Position numbers and translations under genes: made by a program. Under the pieces are notes generated by a model. It ran no database searches, was not told the origin of the DNA, and saw nothing but the letters and a program-made list of their open reading frames with translations. This document shows, piece by piece, positions 9,424 to 21,022 of a stretch of DNA of 24,489 bases; positions within the stretch are counted from its first letter, which is position 1; every line of letters begins with the position of its first letter. Origin of the DNA: Lingula anatina (lineage: Eukaryota; Brachiopoda; Lingulata; Lingulida; Lingulidae); the NCBI RefSeq assembly GCF_001039355.2, contig NW_019773526.1:675940-700428 (forward strand), in the 5' to 3' direction.

Positions 9424-12400
9424 ACGGCCTCCCAGTGGTACCAAGCCGCTACTCTCTTTTAAGTCAAGGCTTCACAGGGGCTTTTCTGTATCCCGCTTTA
9501 CATTTGCATGCGTTGGTGTAATATACGGGGTATATTTCTGATATGTGCGTCGTTAGCGTTCAGAAACACCCTTGGTGAAAGGAAGCAGAATGTTTGGTTT
9601 CTTGTCTGTTTTTTTTTTTTTTTTTTTTTCATATTGGTCTTGGTTGCGTGTTTCTTTCGTTGTTGTGTCTGTTAACACTTTCTCTCGGGGCATCTTTCAA
9701 AGAAAAATTGTTATGACAAAGTGAGACTAAAATTCACGTACAGCAGCATGTAAGGGTCTTTGATCATGCTGAACAAGGACAAAACATTTCCTGTTGCACG
9801 AAAATAAAATAAAAACATTTTTAGTTCTACTTTTTTTGTCTCAAGCAAAAGACATATTCCAAGAATCAGTCTTCCCCTTGGACATTTGTCTTAAAAATCA
9901 CGTCCGTTTAACGTCACACTGATCATTCGCTTAGACGGCGAACAATCGCAATGGGCAAGTTACACAACAGCACAATACCTCTAACACGACAGACAAATCG
10001 TGGACGGTGAGCCTTTTCACACCAAGGGCGAATCGCATAAATTCAATATCCCTATTACCGTTGCTAAATTGAATATCTATTTTATACTTAATGGACTTGT
10101 GATTATTAGAAATAGGACGCCTGTGAGTGATAGCCTATTTCTTTCTGTGGCGAGCGTGCGCGATAACAACTTGTAATGATTGGGCGGTACAGTTATCCCG
10201 CGGCGCATGGACAAGTTCCATGCTCCGGGATGGTTAATAATTACAGTTACGACAATTTCACCCATGGCTATATACACGGTGAAACATCTGCCCTGAATAG
10301 TTTAGAGCGTTTTATATCTAAGATCAAACTGTTGCTGAGCGTCATTTCGTCATTTGTTTAAAAATAAATCTACTCGTCGCCTTTTGTCTGGTAGCGGAGA
10401 TATTACATATCTGATGCAGCATTGTTGGAAGGAATAGAGGGCAATAGATGCAAAAAAAGAGCATTTGTTGCATTCTTTTTTAAAAAATCAAGTTTTGTCT
10501 TTTATCTTTCCGGGTCATACAAAATCAAATAAAATCATCAGCGCAATTACCTGACAATATTTAAATGGTGCACAACTTGCACTTTCATATTTACTGGCTT
10601 GAATTGGGATCTTGTGAAAAATGATGAATTTTGATATTACGTGAATTATCTCCAAAAATAGATAATGCGTAGCCGATCCTTACACTCAGAGAGAAAAAAG
10701 ATTTACCTTGAAATCAGTACCCTCTTAAAACAAGTACATTTAACGTAGGATTTGTTGCTGGAAAAAAATGGGACCCCCTGGAAAATGTAACGTTCTCAAA
10801 GCGTCTTCATCCTCAGACTGTCGTTGGAAATTTATATTGCAGTTTTAAAACACTTTTTGCCAGGACATGTCATGCGTGGTCAAGCCTCGGTCGTATTCTT
10901 CTTGGAGTAGGCTAATGTCTAAATCTTTAGAAAATCTATTCGGATAAAAGACCAACAGACCTTAATTTGGCAATTTTCCCTTCTCCAAACCTTAATGTAT
11001 ATTCTAAAAAAAAACAAATCAGTGAACAGAAAAAAAATCAGTGTTCAGCGGTATGACCAAAGAATGTTTCTGTCTCGCCACGCTGTTCAGTATAAGGGAG
11101 AGGATGAACAGAAAGCGAATTCTTTATATTTGTTGGGAAATGTTACCACAAAATCAACTGAGTTCACTGATAATTATTCGAAAATCATTTTATTAGCTTT
11201 TGTGTATATATGTGAGATGTCAGCCGCCCCCTCCCCGCCCACTTTTTGACCCTTTTTAATCCCGTCAGAGAAGACAGACCACCTGCGCTTCTCTGTTTTG
11301 AATGCAAAGTTGTTGATCATTACGTGAAGCCATCAATACAAGAAATGATAGAAAATACTTCTTTGAAACGTTTTGTTGGACACGATCAAAACTGAGACCT
11401 GTGGGAGCCAGGGTGAACCAAGGTGAACCAGGTAGAAGACGCTAGGACCACTACTGGGGGGGAATACCTGGCCTGGTACGTTCCGCACGATGGAGCCACT
11501 GTGCCCGGGGGGAAAACACTGTGCTGAATGAAATTTGCGCAGAATGTGTCAGCTTCGGGAATATTTGGCACTTGTCAAGATAGTACCTGAACGGCAAAAT
11601 GCTTTTAAGTTAAGAAAAAAGAACATTTTTTACGGTTAAAATTTTAGACATTTTATTCACGGATTGAAAATTAAAATAAATAAAATCATGAGAGGATGCA
11701 TGGCAACGGTTTAATGGTTAAACGTGACTTTGATGAGTGCATCTTTCTTTTAAACAGCTGGCGTGATTTCCACACTTTACTTCTCAAGTACATACATGTT
11801 CTTGGCATAAAAACAAACATATATACATGTTAAAAATTAGGCACACAACAGCTAGACTGAAGTTTTTTATAAGCTTATATAACACATTTTATCAACATCA
11901 ACGACTGAATCATCACGCCACCGAGACTCAGGTGTGAATGCTCTCGATAATATTGAGGGTTAAAAAAATTGCTTGTCCCGGAGGGTCAAATTAAACGCCC
12001 CCTTTTTCCTCTGACTCCTGTACTTAACGTATTTGACCGAAGGGGGCGTATGTTCCGAAGATGACATCTACTTTGTTAACATTGCCCGCCATGCTAATTT
12101 TAAAAGAAATTCGAATGCCGAGGCAGACGCAGTAAATGAGAGTGACTATTTTGCTTGGAGATTCGAATGGTGACGGAAGACGTTATGGTGACAATATTAG
12201 ATAATGCGTTAATAGGATCTACTGCATTCTGTAAAAACGATATTGGTTTGGGGGTTTTAAGGAGTAGCTCCCCAGCAGAGCAAAGGTATAATTTAGAAGA
12301 AGGGACTACGTTTGGTGACAGTTACAGTGAGCTGCCCATGAAACACCACAGCTGAACTAATGACGTGGGTGACATTATTAACAAGTATTGGGGATTTGCA

Positions 12401-14092
12401 GTTGTTAACTTTGCTTTATCTATCTGTCTATCTATTTCTGCACTTGTTTTGCTTTATTTTTCGCGTATCTATAATTGTCTGCTTGGTTTGTCATTTAATT
12501 TTCTTATTGTGAAGAAAGGCTTTTAACGACAGCGACATCGCAATGGACATCACATAGAGTATGGAGAAGAGTAGGGAGAAGATTATGATCTCTTACAAGG
12601 CTTCCTTTTCTTCATCCATCAGCCATAACGTCACTTAAGTATGGAATTTTACCGAAGAGTCTTTCTAGTTGTCGCAACCCTTGTTCATGTGGTTTTGATG
12701 ACCGTTAAGTGACCGATAGTGACTATATTAGGATCCTTGGCCTAACATTGGTATTTAGCTCAATATTGGTTACAGCTAGCACTTGGGTAAGTTATGTTTG
12801 TCTATGTTGACGCATCCGTCGTGACATCTCTAGATATGTGTGTAAGGTATAAAAAAACATATTCAACAAAGGCCGCGTCTTGTTACATGTTAAATTGTGC
12901 GTGCCATTATCTTCCAGGGATGACCTTTAATGTTTTATGTCTTTAACGGAGGATGCTCGCTTTGATACTAGGTATATTCCCCTTTTCTCTCTCTCTCTTT
13001 CTCTCTGTAACATGCTCACAATACCCTTTATACCCTCACTCTCATCCTTTCTCTACCCCCGAACATACTGTCATACCGACACTCACGCACACATACATTT
13101 ACACACACACATACACACACACACTTGTATTGATCTTCATCTCTTTTTTTTTCGGTTTTTCAGTTAAATAGCGAACAGGAAAAGTAACCATACGCCCAAG
13201 ACATAAAGATTAATCAGTCACAATTAAAAATAATGTGGCAGAATTAAGTCATAGCAAATGGGTACTGTTGAAGAGAAACCAATACTTATTCTGCTATTGA
13301 CTTTTTTCAATCACATATATCATCGGAAAGGGTTAATCAGACACATTAGGTGTTGGTGGCTATACCTTCTCCAAGCATTTAGCGGACCCAGATATTCATT
13401 TTGGCTTTGTTCCGATACTTTATAGTTTTACAACAGTAGTTGTAGAAGTGAATAAACTATTAAGAAGGTGACTTCACACACTGGGATAGACGGAGGAAGA
13501 TGGATGGTCAAATGCTTTATAACCGCTCAGTGAATCATGTATTCAGTAAAGCATCCTACATACATTGTATGACTCAATATTATTCCAACAGCAAGGAAAT
13601 AGAGGTCTGCTGGAGGGACAGGTTTTTAGCTGGCAGAGCGCAGATGACTCGGAAGTAGGAAGTTATGTTATGGTAATAGTACTAGCGGTACAGTATAAAC
13701 GGTATATACGTACCTACTAGTAGTGCGATCCCCACATTCAAACTCCTGTTATACCGGGCTTGCGACCGCTTGGAGAACACACCTTTGTCCACTCTCACTC
13801 CTTCTGTTGAGACTTTGGCAATGTTTGATTGTCATCATCAAATGCATACGTCACTGTTCATGGACGTTTAATATTGCAGCTTTTTCCGTAATTACACATA
13901 TATAAGAGTGGATCAGAATTCTCGCCCAATTGGTCGCAACCCCGGTTTAACAGGCACGTGCACAGGGCTTGTATACATGTAAGCTATTAGCCTATTAGTA
14001 TATACTGCACAACGACTGTAGGGGCATCCCTTCTGTTGCTGCAGGGTATGGAAGTTCCTACATGTAGTGGTGACACCGTGGGCACGCCCTCA

Positions 14093-14326
14093 CCCCCCCC
14101 CCCCCCCCCCCCACAACATTGGATGTATCCAATACCACCTCCACCCCCAACCCTCCCAAATTGAACATATCGGTATTACTGGGGTATATATTAGACAAGC
14201 AGAACGGATCTAACTATAAGCATTTTACCAAACAAGGCAACATTTGCTGCTCTTGCTTCCCTATTAACTATAGCAAAAATCCGGATTGACAGGGCGCAGG
14301 GGGGTTGTGGCGGAGGGGGGGGGGGG
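14093..14326. repeat. C-run and G-run pair
   Basis: Twenty C at 14093-14112, a C-rich tract to about 14160, and twelve G at 14315-14326. They could pair as an inverted repeat or each form unusual structures. No terminal repeats or target duplication were found around them. Confidence 0.7.
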
Positions 14327-14734
14327 ACTGAACACACTCAGACCAGCCCCTGGATGTTACACAATCCTAAATAATGAAAATGAGAACGTGGAATTAGGTG
14401 TGGAAAAAACATGATTATCAAGGTGTTGATGGATTGTTATTTGCTACTGAACTGCTTTGTATTCAAATAGATAAAAAACAGAAGTTTTAATCATATAATC
14501 AGAGCTTGTTTTGTATTGATCAAACACTTGCTTAGATTCTAGAAACTTCCATAGGCCATTTTTTTATTTTATCTTAATGACAGAATTAGTTTAAATGGAT
14601 TTTACGCTCTACTTATCCAAATTTCAGTGCAGAAATTCTATTAATAGCCATCACTGTACGTCATGTTTACCCTAACCTCGCGTACACACGCTTCCAATTC
14701 AACTGCGGAAATAGTACTCCCATATTAGGTAAAA

Positions 14735-14950
14735 AGGTCAAGGGAGGTCATGACCTTGCTCTCTCGACGTGCCAGTGCGTGCGTATCTGCGATCCCATTG
14801 GTTGAATTGCAGCCTACTTACGCAAATCACCAGGGAAGTAAATGAGCTGACTGACACTCCCATCAAATCAACCAATCACGTACGAGTATCACGGTCATAT
14901 AGATCCTGGAAGTCATAAAAATCATTCATGAATGAGAGTTGTGTACAAAG
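14735..14950 (+). promoter_or_regulatory. Candidate promoter of the nucleoside transporter gene
   Basis: AGGTCA at 14735-14740 and again at 14745-14750 form a direct repeat with a 4-base spacer. The second copy abuts TGACCT (14751-14756), making a zero-spaced palindrome. These are nuclear receptor half-site patterns. Opposed CCAAT boxes follow (ATTGG at 14797-14801, CCAAT at 14872-14876). A weak TATA-like CATAAAAA (14914-14921) and a 14-bp perfect palindrome TCATTCATGAATGA (14922-14935) come next, pointing to a start near 14945. That leaves a 5' leader of about 220 bases before the ATG at 15165. The motifs are seen; promoter function is inferred from position. Confidence 0.5.
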
Positions 14951-15164
14951 TGGAGAGCTCCAGGTGATTTGATTTGTATATGTACATGCGTTTCTAGAGT
15001 GGACTTGGGAGATTTCGAGATTTAGTACATTTGTTAGGATTTCATATAAAAGGAAAGGAAAAAATACAGAAAGGAAAAGACTTGCTCCAAGGGAATTACA
15101 AACGACGATAAGTAAAAATTGTCATCTGGACAGTGACAGTAACAGGAGTTGTTAGGATACAAAT

Positions 15165-15883
15165 ATGCCGCACGTTGAAGTAACCGTGGTGAGTACTATT
15201 ACTGGATTATTCTAAATATTTAGAAAAAGATGTTCCTGTAGGTTCTTTTCATTGTGAAGGTTTCATATCTTATTATCTTTTCTTAAACATGGAGTAAGAA
15301 AGCAAATGTGGTGAGTCGTCATATACTTTCATTTTAATGAGATGATATGAAATCCCGGTTTAAGGCAAAAGTTTCATGTTTTAGCTGCGTAATAGTTTTT
15401 TTCTCACATTAATCACGGACTGAAATCAAAATGGGCACATATTAATAAATTGCCTATAACAATGTCCTAGATTTAGGTGAAGCACTGGCATTTATGTTGG
15501 CGCTCCTCCAAGAACAAATCGATATCCTGCTGGATTTTATCAAAAGTTGCCATATTACATTCGATTGCCCAGTCAAGAATCTGATGAACTTTGATATATT
15601 GCTGTAAAAAGTAGGTTTGCAGAATTTCCATCCCGCCGCCCCGTCTTGAGAAGCAAGGGCATGCCCATTTAAATCAGAAAAAGTTGGATGAAAAATTGTA
15701 AACTTACTGTATATGATTTGTCCCCGTTAATGCTCACCTTTCCGAGAAAAATGAATTCATCAAAAAACCGCAAAGTCCGTTAACGGATCTTATGTTTTGG
15801 AAGCAGAACGTGATATGTTTCAAGTTAACTCTCCACCCTGAATGGAAGGGAAGGAATAACAATGTTTGTCGCGCGTGCATTTA

Positions 15884-15935
<52 letters not shown>

Positions 15936-18900
15936 GTCTGTGAACAAAATGCCATTTCCTTCGAGACTTGTCTACGACTTGGATTTCTGCTTTGCACTTC
16001 TCGATTCATGTCGGTGGTCGTTTCTTGTATTGACTTTACTTAAAAGAAACACTAAATGACGACTTACCTTTATTACACCGAGATCAGCGTTTTGGACATT
16101 TATAAGCTACTGTTAGATAGAAAAAGTACATTGCATTAATAATATAATATTGTTTTACAGATTGACGGTTCACTTAAGCTACCTGAAATTATTGAGCTTC
16201 GCGGTGTCCCAAACCAAGACTCGGACTCTGCTTATGCCAGTTCGTTGGAAACCATAGACATTGCAGACATAGAAAGCGGTGACATTAAAAAGAAGGCAGT
16301 CACAGATACACCTACTGTGGCGAATGATATTAGTGAACAAGATAAGCAATCACACCCAGAGGACGGGGCTGACTCAGAAGATGTGATGTTCGAGGAATTA
16401 GTTGAAGAACCTCCAAATGGATTCTTCCGAGGAGTAGCGATTATACAGACAACCGTTAGTGGGACGTACGCGACATATAATATAGGCATATGGTAAGAAT
16501 TGTAAAATATGCGCGAATGTTTGTGAATATGCCCATATTGTACATGTACGGTATAAATGTGCATGGTCTTGATTATTACAGTTAGACAGACAAGGTAGTG
16601 ATACTTTTATAAAAAACCAGTGATACATGTACAGTGTCAATGACAATGTCAGTATTCCTGTTGGTTTTAGATAATTTTGCTACAGATATTACTGAGAATG
16701 CATCACATTCTTGGCAATACTAGTATATGTTCTATTGCCTTACGTCAACGTTTTATTAAATTAAACCATCCCTTTTTTCCAGGAGAGCACTTTACGTCAT
16801 TCTCCTGGTTCTATACGCTGTCTACGTGGGGCTAGCAATGCGACATCGTTTCGGAGACGAGGGCTCGGTGCGTCTGGTCGTTGCTACTGTGGTGGCAGCG
16901 GTCCTAGGGTTAGCCACGGTAATATGGCATTACTGTGAAGCGTCACTGACTAGCTACATTGGTGAGCCTGTGATGAATTTTTTGAAGACTGCCTACTGGA
17001 GGTGGTTCACGATGTAAGTAGGACCTGGCATTTTTGCTAATACTTAAACTTAGTTTATGGAAAGTTTTAATATTGCCATACCTACGTGAATAGTAGTACA
17101 CGTATCCGCTTGGTTGATTCAGACATTTAGAAATGACAGAAGAACTACTCAGCAAGTTATACGGGCATATATCTAAATGGACTATTTTCAAAGGCAGTAA
17201 GACAATTTTAATATCACCTGCAATGTACTTTTAAATAGTGTTTCATATTGTTAATTCACAAACACATTTTATATGACCAAATCTATTCAGATCTCGGATC
17301 TACTCCATTGACCCTCCTCCCTAAAGTCTCACCCTTAATCATTTCAGTTGCCTGTATGTGGCCTTATTGATCGCCCTTGTGGTCTACCTGGTGGTAGAAG
17401 TGGCCATACCAAACCCGTACAACCTGGTCTCCGCCGCAGGGATACTGGTCTACGTGCTGCTGATGTTCGTGTTCTCTCACAACCCGTCAAGGGTAAGACT
17501 CGATCAGAATAAAGCAAAGATAGCTTTATTTAACTAATGCATATTGTGTTTAATATGCGTCACTTTTTTCAATGATAAAATGCGTTTCTAGAAACGCTGA
17601 ATTAGATTTTATAGTCTCAATAGTTTAAGTAGTTTAGGTTTCTAGATTCATTATGAGGATATTGAGATTTGTGATTTATAAATATAACTGTTCTTGTCGA
17701 TCAGAACACTTCGGTCGATTTCCTAACTGAAATCTAACAGGCGTTCCTTTGCCTTGCCAAACGAAAGTACAGCCAGGTCGTTGTTATTGGTGTTTGCTTT
17801 GCCAAATGAAATATTACTCGACCTTTATGTCCATCATTACCGCGTACGCATTGCGTTAGATGCGACGGCATGTTCATTGCTGAGCTGGCAAAGTGCAAGC
17901 ACATCTGCAGTACAGAGCGTACCTGGTATCAAGTCATTTTGAAACGCATTAAACTGAGTCTTAAATTCATGTCGGGACATGCAGTGAGTAAACTGAGATT
18001 GTATTGCATTTTTTATGAAGATGGACATTGTACCAAATATAAATATATTATATTCTAGGTCAAATGGCGACCAGTCATATGGGGTCTTTCACTGCAGTTC
18101 ATCATTGCCCTACTGATTCTCCGCACGTCCTGGGGGTTTGAGGCGTTCAAGTGGCTAGGAGAGAGAGTGACAGAATTTCTGGCTCATTCAGACGCTGGTG
18201 CCGCCTTTGTCTTTGGAGTGGACACGTACATGGATCATTTTTTTGCCTTCAAGGCAAGTATCTTTGTCACGAAATTAGGATTTATGACAATGGTAAAATA
18301 TGTTTTTATGCTGTTTCGAGAGGAGCTAGACATTTTATTGGTTATACATCAAGTTGAGAACATAATTGTGCATTTGGTATTTTGCCCACAAATCTGGCAG
18401 TTTCCGTTTGCAGATAATACCAGTACACCTTTTATGGGATTACCAATTATATTTCTAAAATCTAAATCGAACCTTTTAACATTCGTTTTTATAAGCGTGT
18501 TTCAAACAGACACACACTGTCTTTTCATTCAATCAATTCAGGAAAACCATTTTTTCTCTCCAGGTGCTATCAGTAGTCGTGTTCTTCAGCACAGCCATAT
18601 CGGTGTTATATTATCTCGGAGTGATGCAGGTGGTGATTAGGAAGGTTGCCTGGGTGATGCAGGTTTCCATGGGAACGACTGCGGGTGAATCTCTCAATGC
18701 GGCAGGCAATATTTTCATTGGACAGGTAGGACGGCTCAGAAGTCCTTGATATTCATCTAATATGCTGGACAAACATTCATCCAAAATATTCAGACATCAA
18801 ATGAAGAACATTAGGACTTTAATCTCGTCGCTTTAAAGAATGACATCGCTTTCCCACACCACCAGGCATATTGCTACACACAAATAATGTCTGCTACTTG

Positions 18901-20986
18901 CGTATTAAAAGTTAGGCGTACGGAATCTGCCGCAGGTTCTCCTATGACATCACTCGAGTAATGAAAAATGATAATATAACATTTCCATTTCAGACCGAGG
19001 CACCACTCATGATCCGTCCCCTGTTGCCTAACATGACCAACTCAGAAATACACGCTGTGATGACTGGGGGGTTTGCCACAATAGCTGGGAGTGTTCTGGC
19101 GGCTTATATATTATTTGGTGTAAGTACATCTGCTCAATTATGGGCCGGTTTTTCTCTTGCAACTTAGATTGCAGTGCTGACTGTATCAGTGGATCTCTGC
19201 AAGGAATATTGAGATTGAGGCCGCTAAGAGGAGAGGGTGAATGTGTTTGTTTGTCAACTTTGCTGCCTAAATTCCTATTTTTTCATAATCTTATGAACAA
19301 AAAAGTAGACGTGTCGTTCGTCACATTCATTTAAAAACTATATTTCAAAATGAAGTCGTTGATATTTGGTCCTTATCCTAGCGAGTGGATTCTGTAACTC
19401 GATTTTTTTTTCATTTTAGGTCCCAGCCAACCATCTTTTGTCTGCCTCTGTGATGTCAGCCCCAGCAGCTCTGGCAATGGCCAAGTTATTCTATCCTGAG
19501 ACTAAAAAATCCAAGACTACATCGAAAGACATCCAAGTTATGGAGACACCGTAAGTTTTTGATATGACATACTAGGGATCCAAAAGGGATCCAAAATGTG
19601 ATAATAGAGGAGATGACAGAAATAGATTTGACACTGAAAGTGAGTCTTGACTTAAGACCGTTTTTACTAACTTATTCTTCTGTCCCGGACTGCATACATG
19701 CGCAACAGCTCCACAAAGTACAGAGTATCAGTAAACATTAGTTCTCCTTGCAATGTTTAGGGTGATATTTTTGTTCAAATAAGTGAAAGCAAAAGCAGAG
19801 ATGTTCTAAAATTGGTTCCTTTTATGAATCTGAACCCTGATAAGGAAATCGACAACACGTTTATAGTGGTATTCGGTTAATCATGAACTTCACCGTTTCG
19901 AATTAAAATCGTGTATGGTCCAGGTCCATAATTTAACACATTTTTGAAAAACTTCATAGTAAGTAACAGTTTATCAAGTTTAATTAATCAAAATCATTTA
20001 ATGCAGTGCGTTTTTAAATATTACGACATTTTGACTATATGCATGTGCTTTGACTTACAGGAAAGAGAGAAACATCATCGAGGCAGCTTCATCCGGGGCT
20101 TCATCTTCCATCAAACTGGTCGCCAACATCGCCGCCAACCTGATCGCGTTCCTTGCCCTCCTGGAGTTCGTGAACGCCACACTGAAGTGGTGTGGACATC
20201 GCGTTGGGCTTGAGCCTCCCTTGTACCCCGAACTCACGTTCCAGGTGAGATATTGTTCATTAACATATCAATATTATTGCATGCTTTTCGTGTACACGTC
20301 CAATATTTAGGCAACTTTAACTTAAACATAAATAAATAAACCACTTTGACTCTTTGTTTGTCAAGCTAAAATAAAAGCCACCTTTTAATTAAAATTCACA
20401 TCCCAGGGCAATATTAGAAATAAGATGTTAGAAATAATGCCAATATTACAAACGCCCTATTGGTATCTCTAAGGCTCTCAAGCCAACGATGTATGAATTC
20501 ACAGACTTTGTTGTCCAGTTGTAAGCACAAGCTTACTGGTAGGCTATAACCTGAATATAATTCCTTTATCAGAGAAATGCAGCTTTATAATTCGATATTT
20601 TCAGCATTTAAACTTAATTACATCACAGCATTTTCAGGTTGTTCCTTCTTGTCGTCGGAGCATATTTTGGTTTCTGAAATGTAAGCTTGCAATCAGTTTT
20701 TGTTCCATTTATCGTTTCAGTTGATATGCTCTTACGTTTTATGGCCATTTGCCTTTGTTATGGGAACGGATGCCGTAGATTGCCGTAAGGTGGCAGAACT
20801 GATAGGGATCAAGACGTTCCTGAACGAATTCGTCGCTTATGATGCCCTGGGAAAACTAATTAACAACAGGGACATCTTACAAAGTTACACAATGCAGAAC
20901 TTTACAGAGGGACCGCAGTATATATTTGATGACATTTTCTTACCAGCTACAAACCAGACATTAGTGGGCGGGGTTATAACGGTGAG

Positions 20987-21022
<36 letters not shown>

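Larger units (their letters stand above)
8534..14734. other. Long gene-poor interval
   Basis: No exon with recognisable family resemblance. Content seen: a GTAT/GTAC tetranucleotide run (8869-8892), a T-run (9611-9629), the minus-strand open stretch at 9423-9067, CT-rich and CA-rich low-complexity DNA (about 12982-13006 and 13078-13126), a C-run and a G-run near 14.1 and 14.3 kb, and a GC-richer patch (11395-11540). The open frames at 10176-10361, 11386-11571 (minus) and 12155-12355 show no motifs that I can name, so I did not call them genes. Confidence 0.55.

Noticed and set aside
10176-10361. Plus-strand open frame beginning MIGRYSYPAAHGQ
   Set aside because: Short, no recognisable motif and no promoter or splice context; the minus strand is open over part of the same stretch.
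12155-12355. Plus-strand open frame of 66 codons
   Set aside because: It does not begin with ATG in the displayed frame, has no motif and lacks convincing splice sites. It could be an isolated exon but nothing supports it.
14093-14326. C-run and G-run as ends of a transposon
   Set aside because: Homopolymers pair trivially, and no further terminal repeat or target duplication could be found.
16232-16564. Minus-strand open frame of 110 codons
   Set aside because: A shadow of transporter exon 2 on the opposite strand.
17754-18058. Short frames and a small repeated phrase (TTTGCCTTGCCAAACGAAA and TTTGCTTTGCCAAATGAAA) in intron 4
   Set aside because: The duplication is short and imperfect, and no acceptor-donor pair there keeps the transporter frame. 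The conserved protein joins exon 4 straight to exon 5.
18167-18640. Plus-strand open frame of 157 codons across transporter exons 5 and 6
   Set aside because: Only its first part is in the transporter frame. It reads through intron 5 and is out of frame in exon 6; the conserved protein requires splicing.
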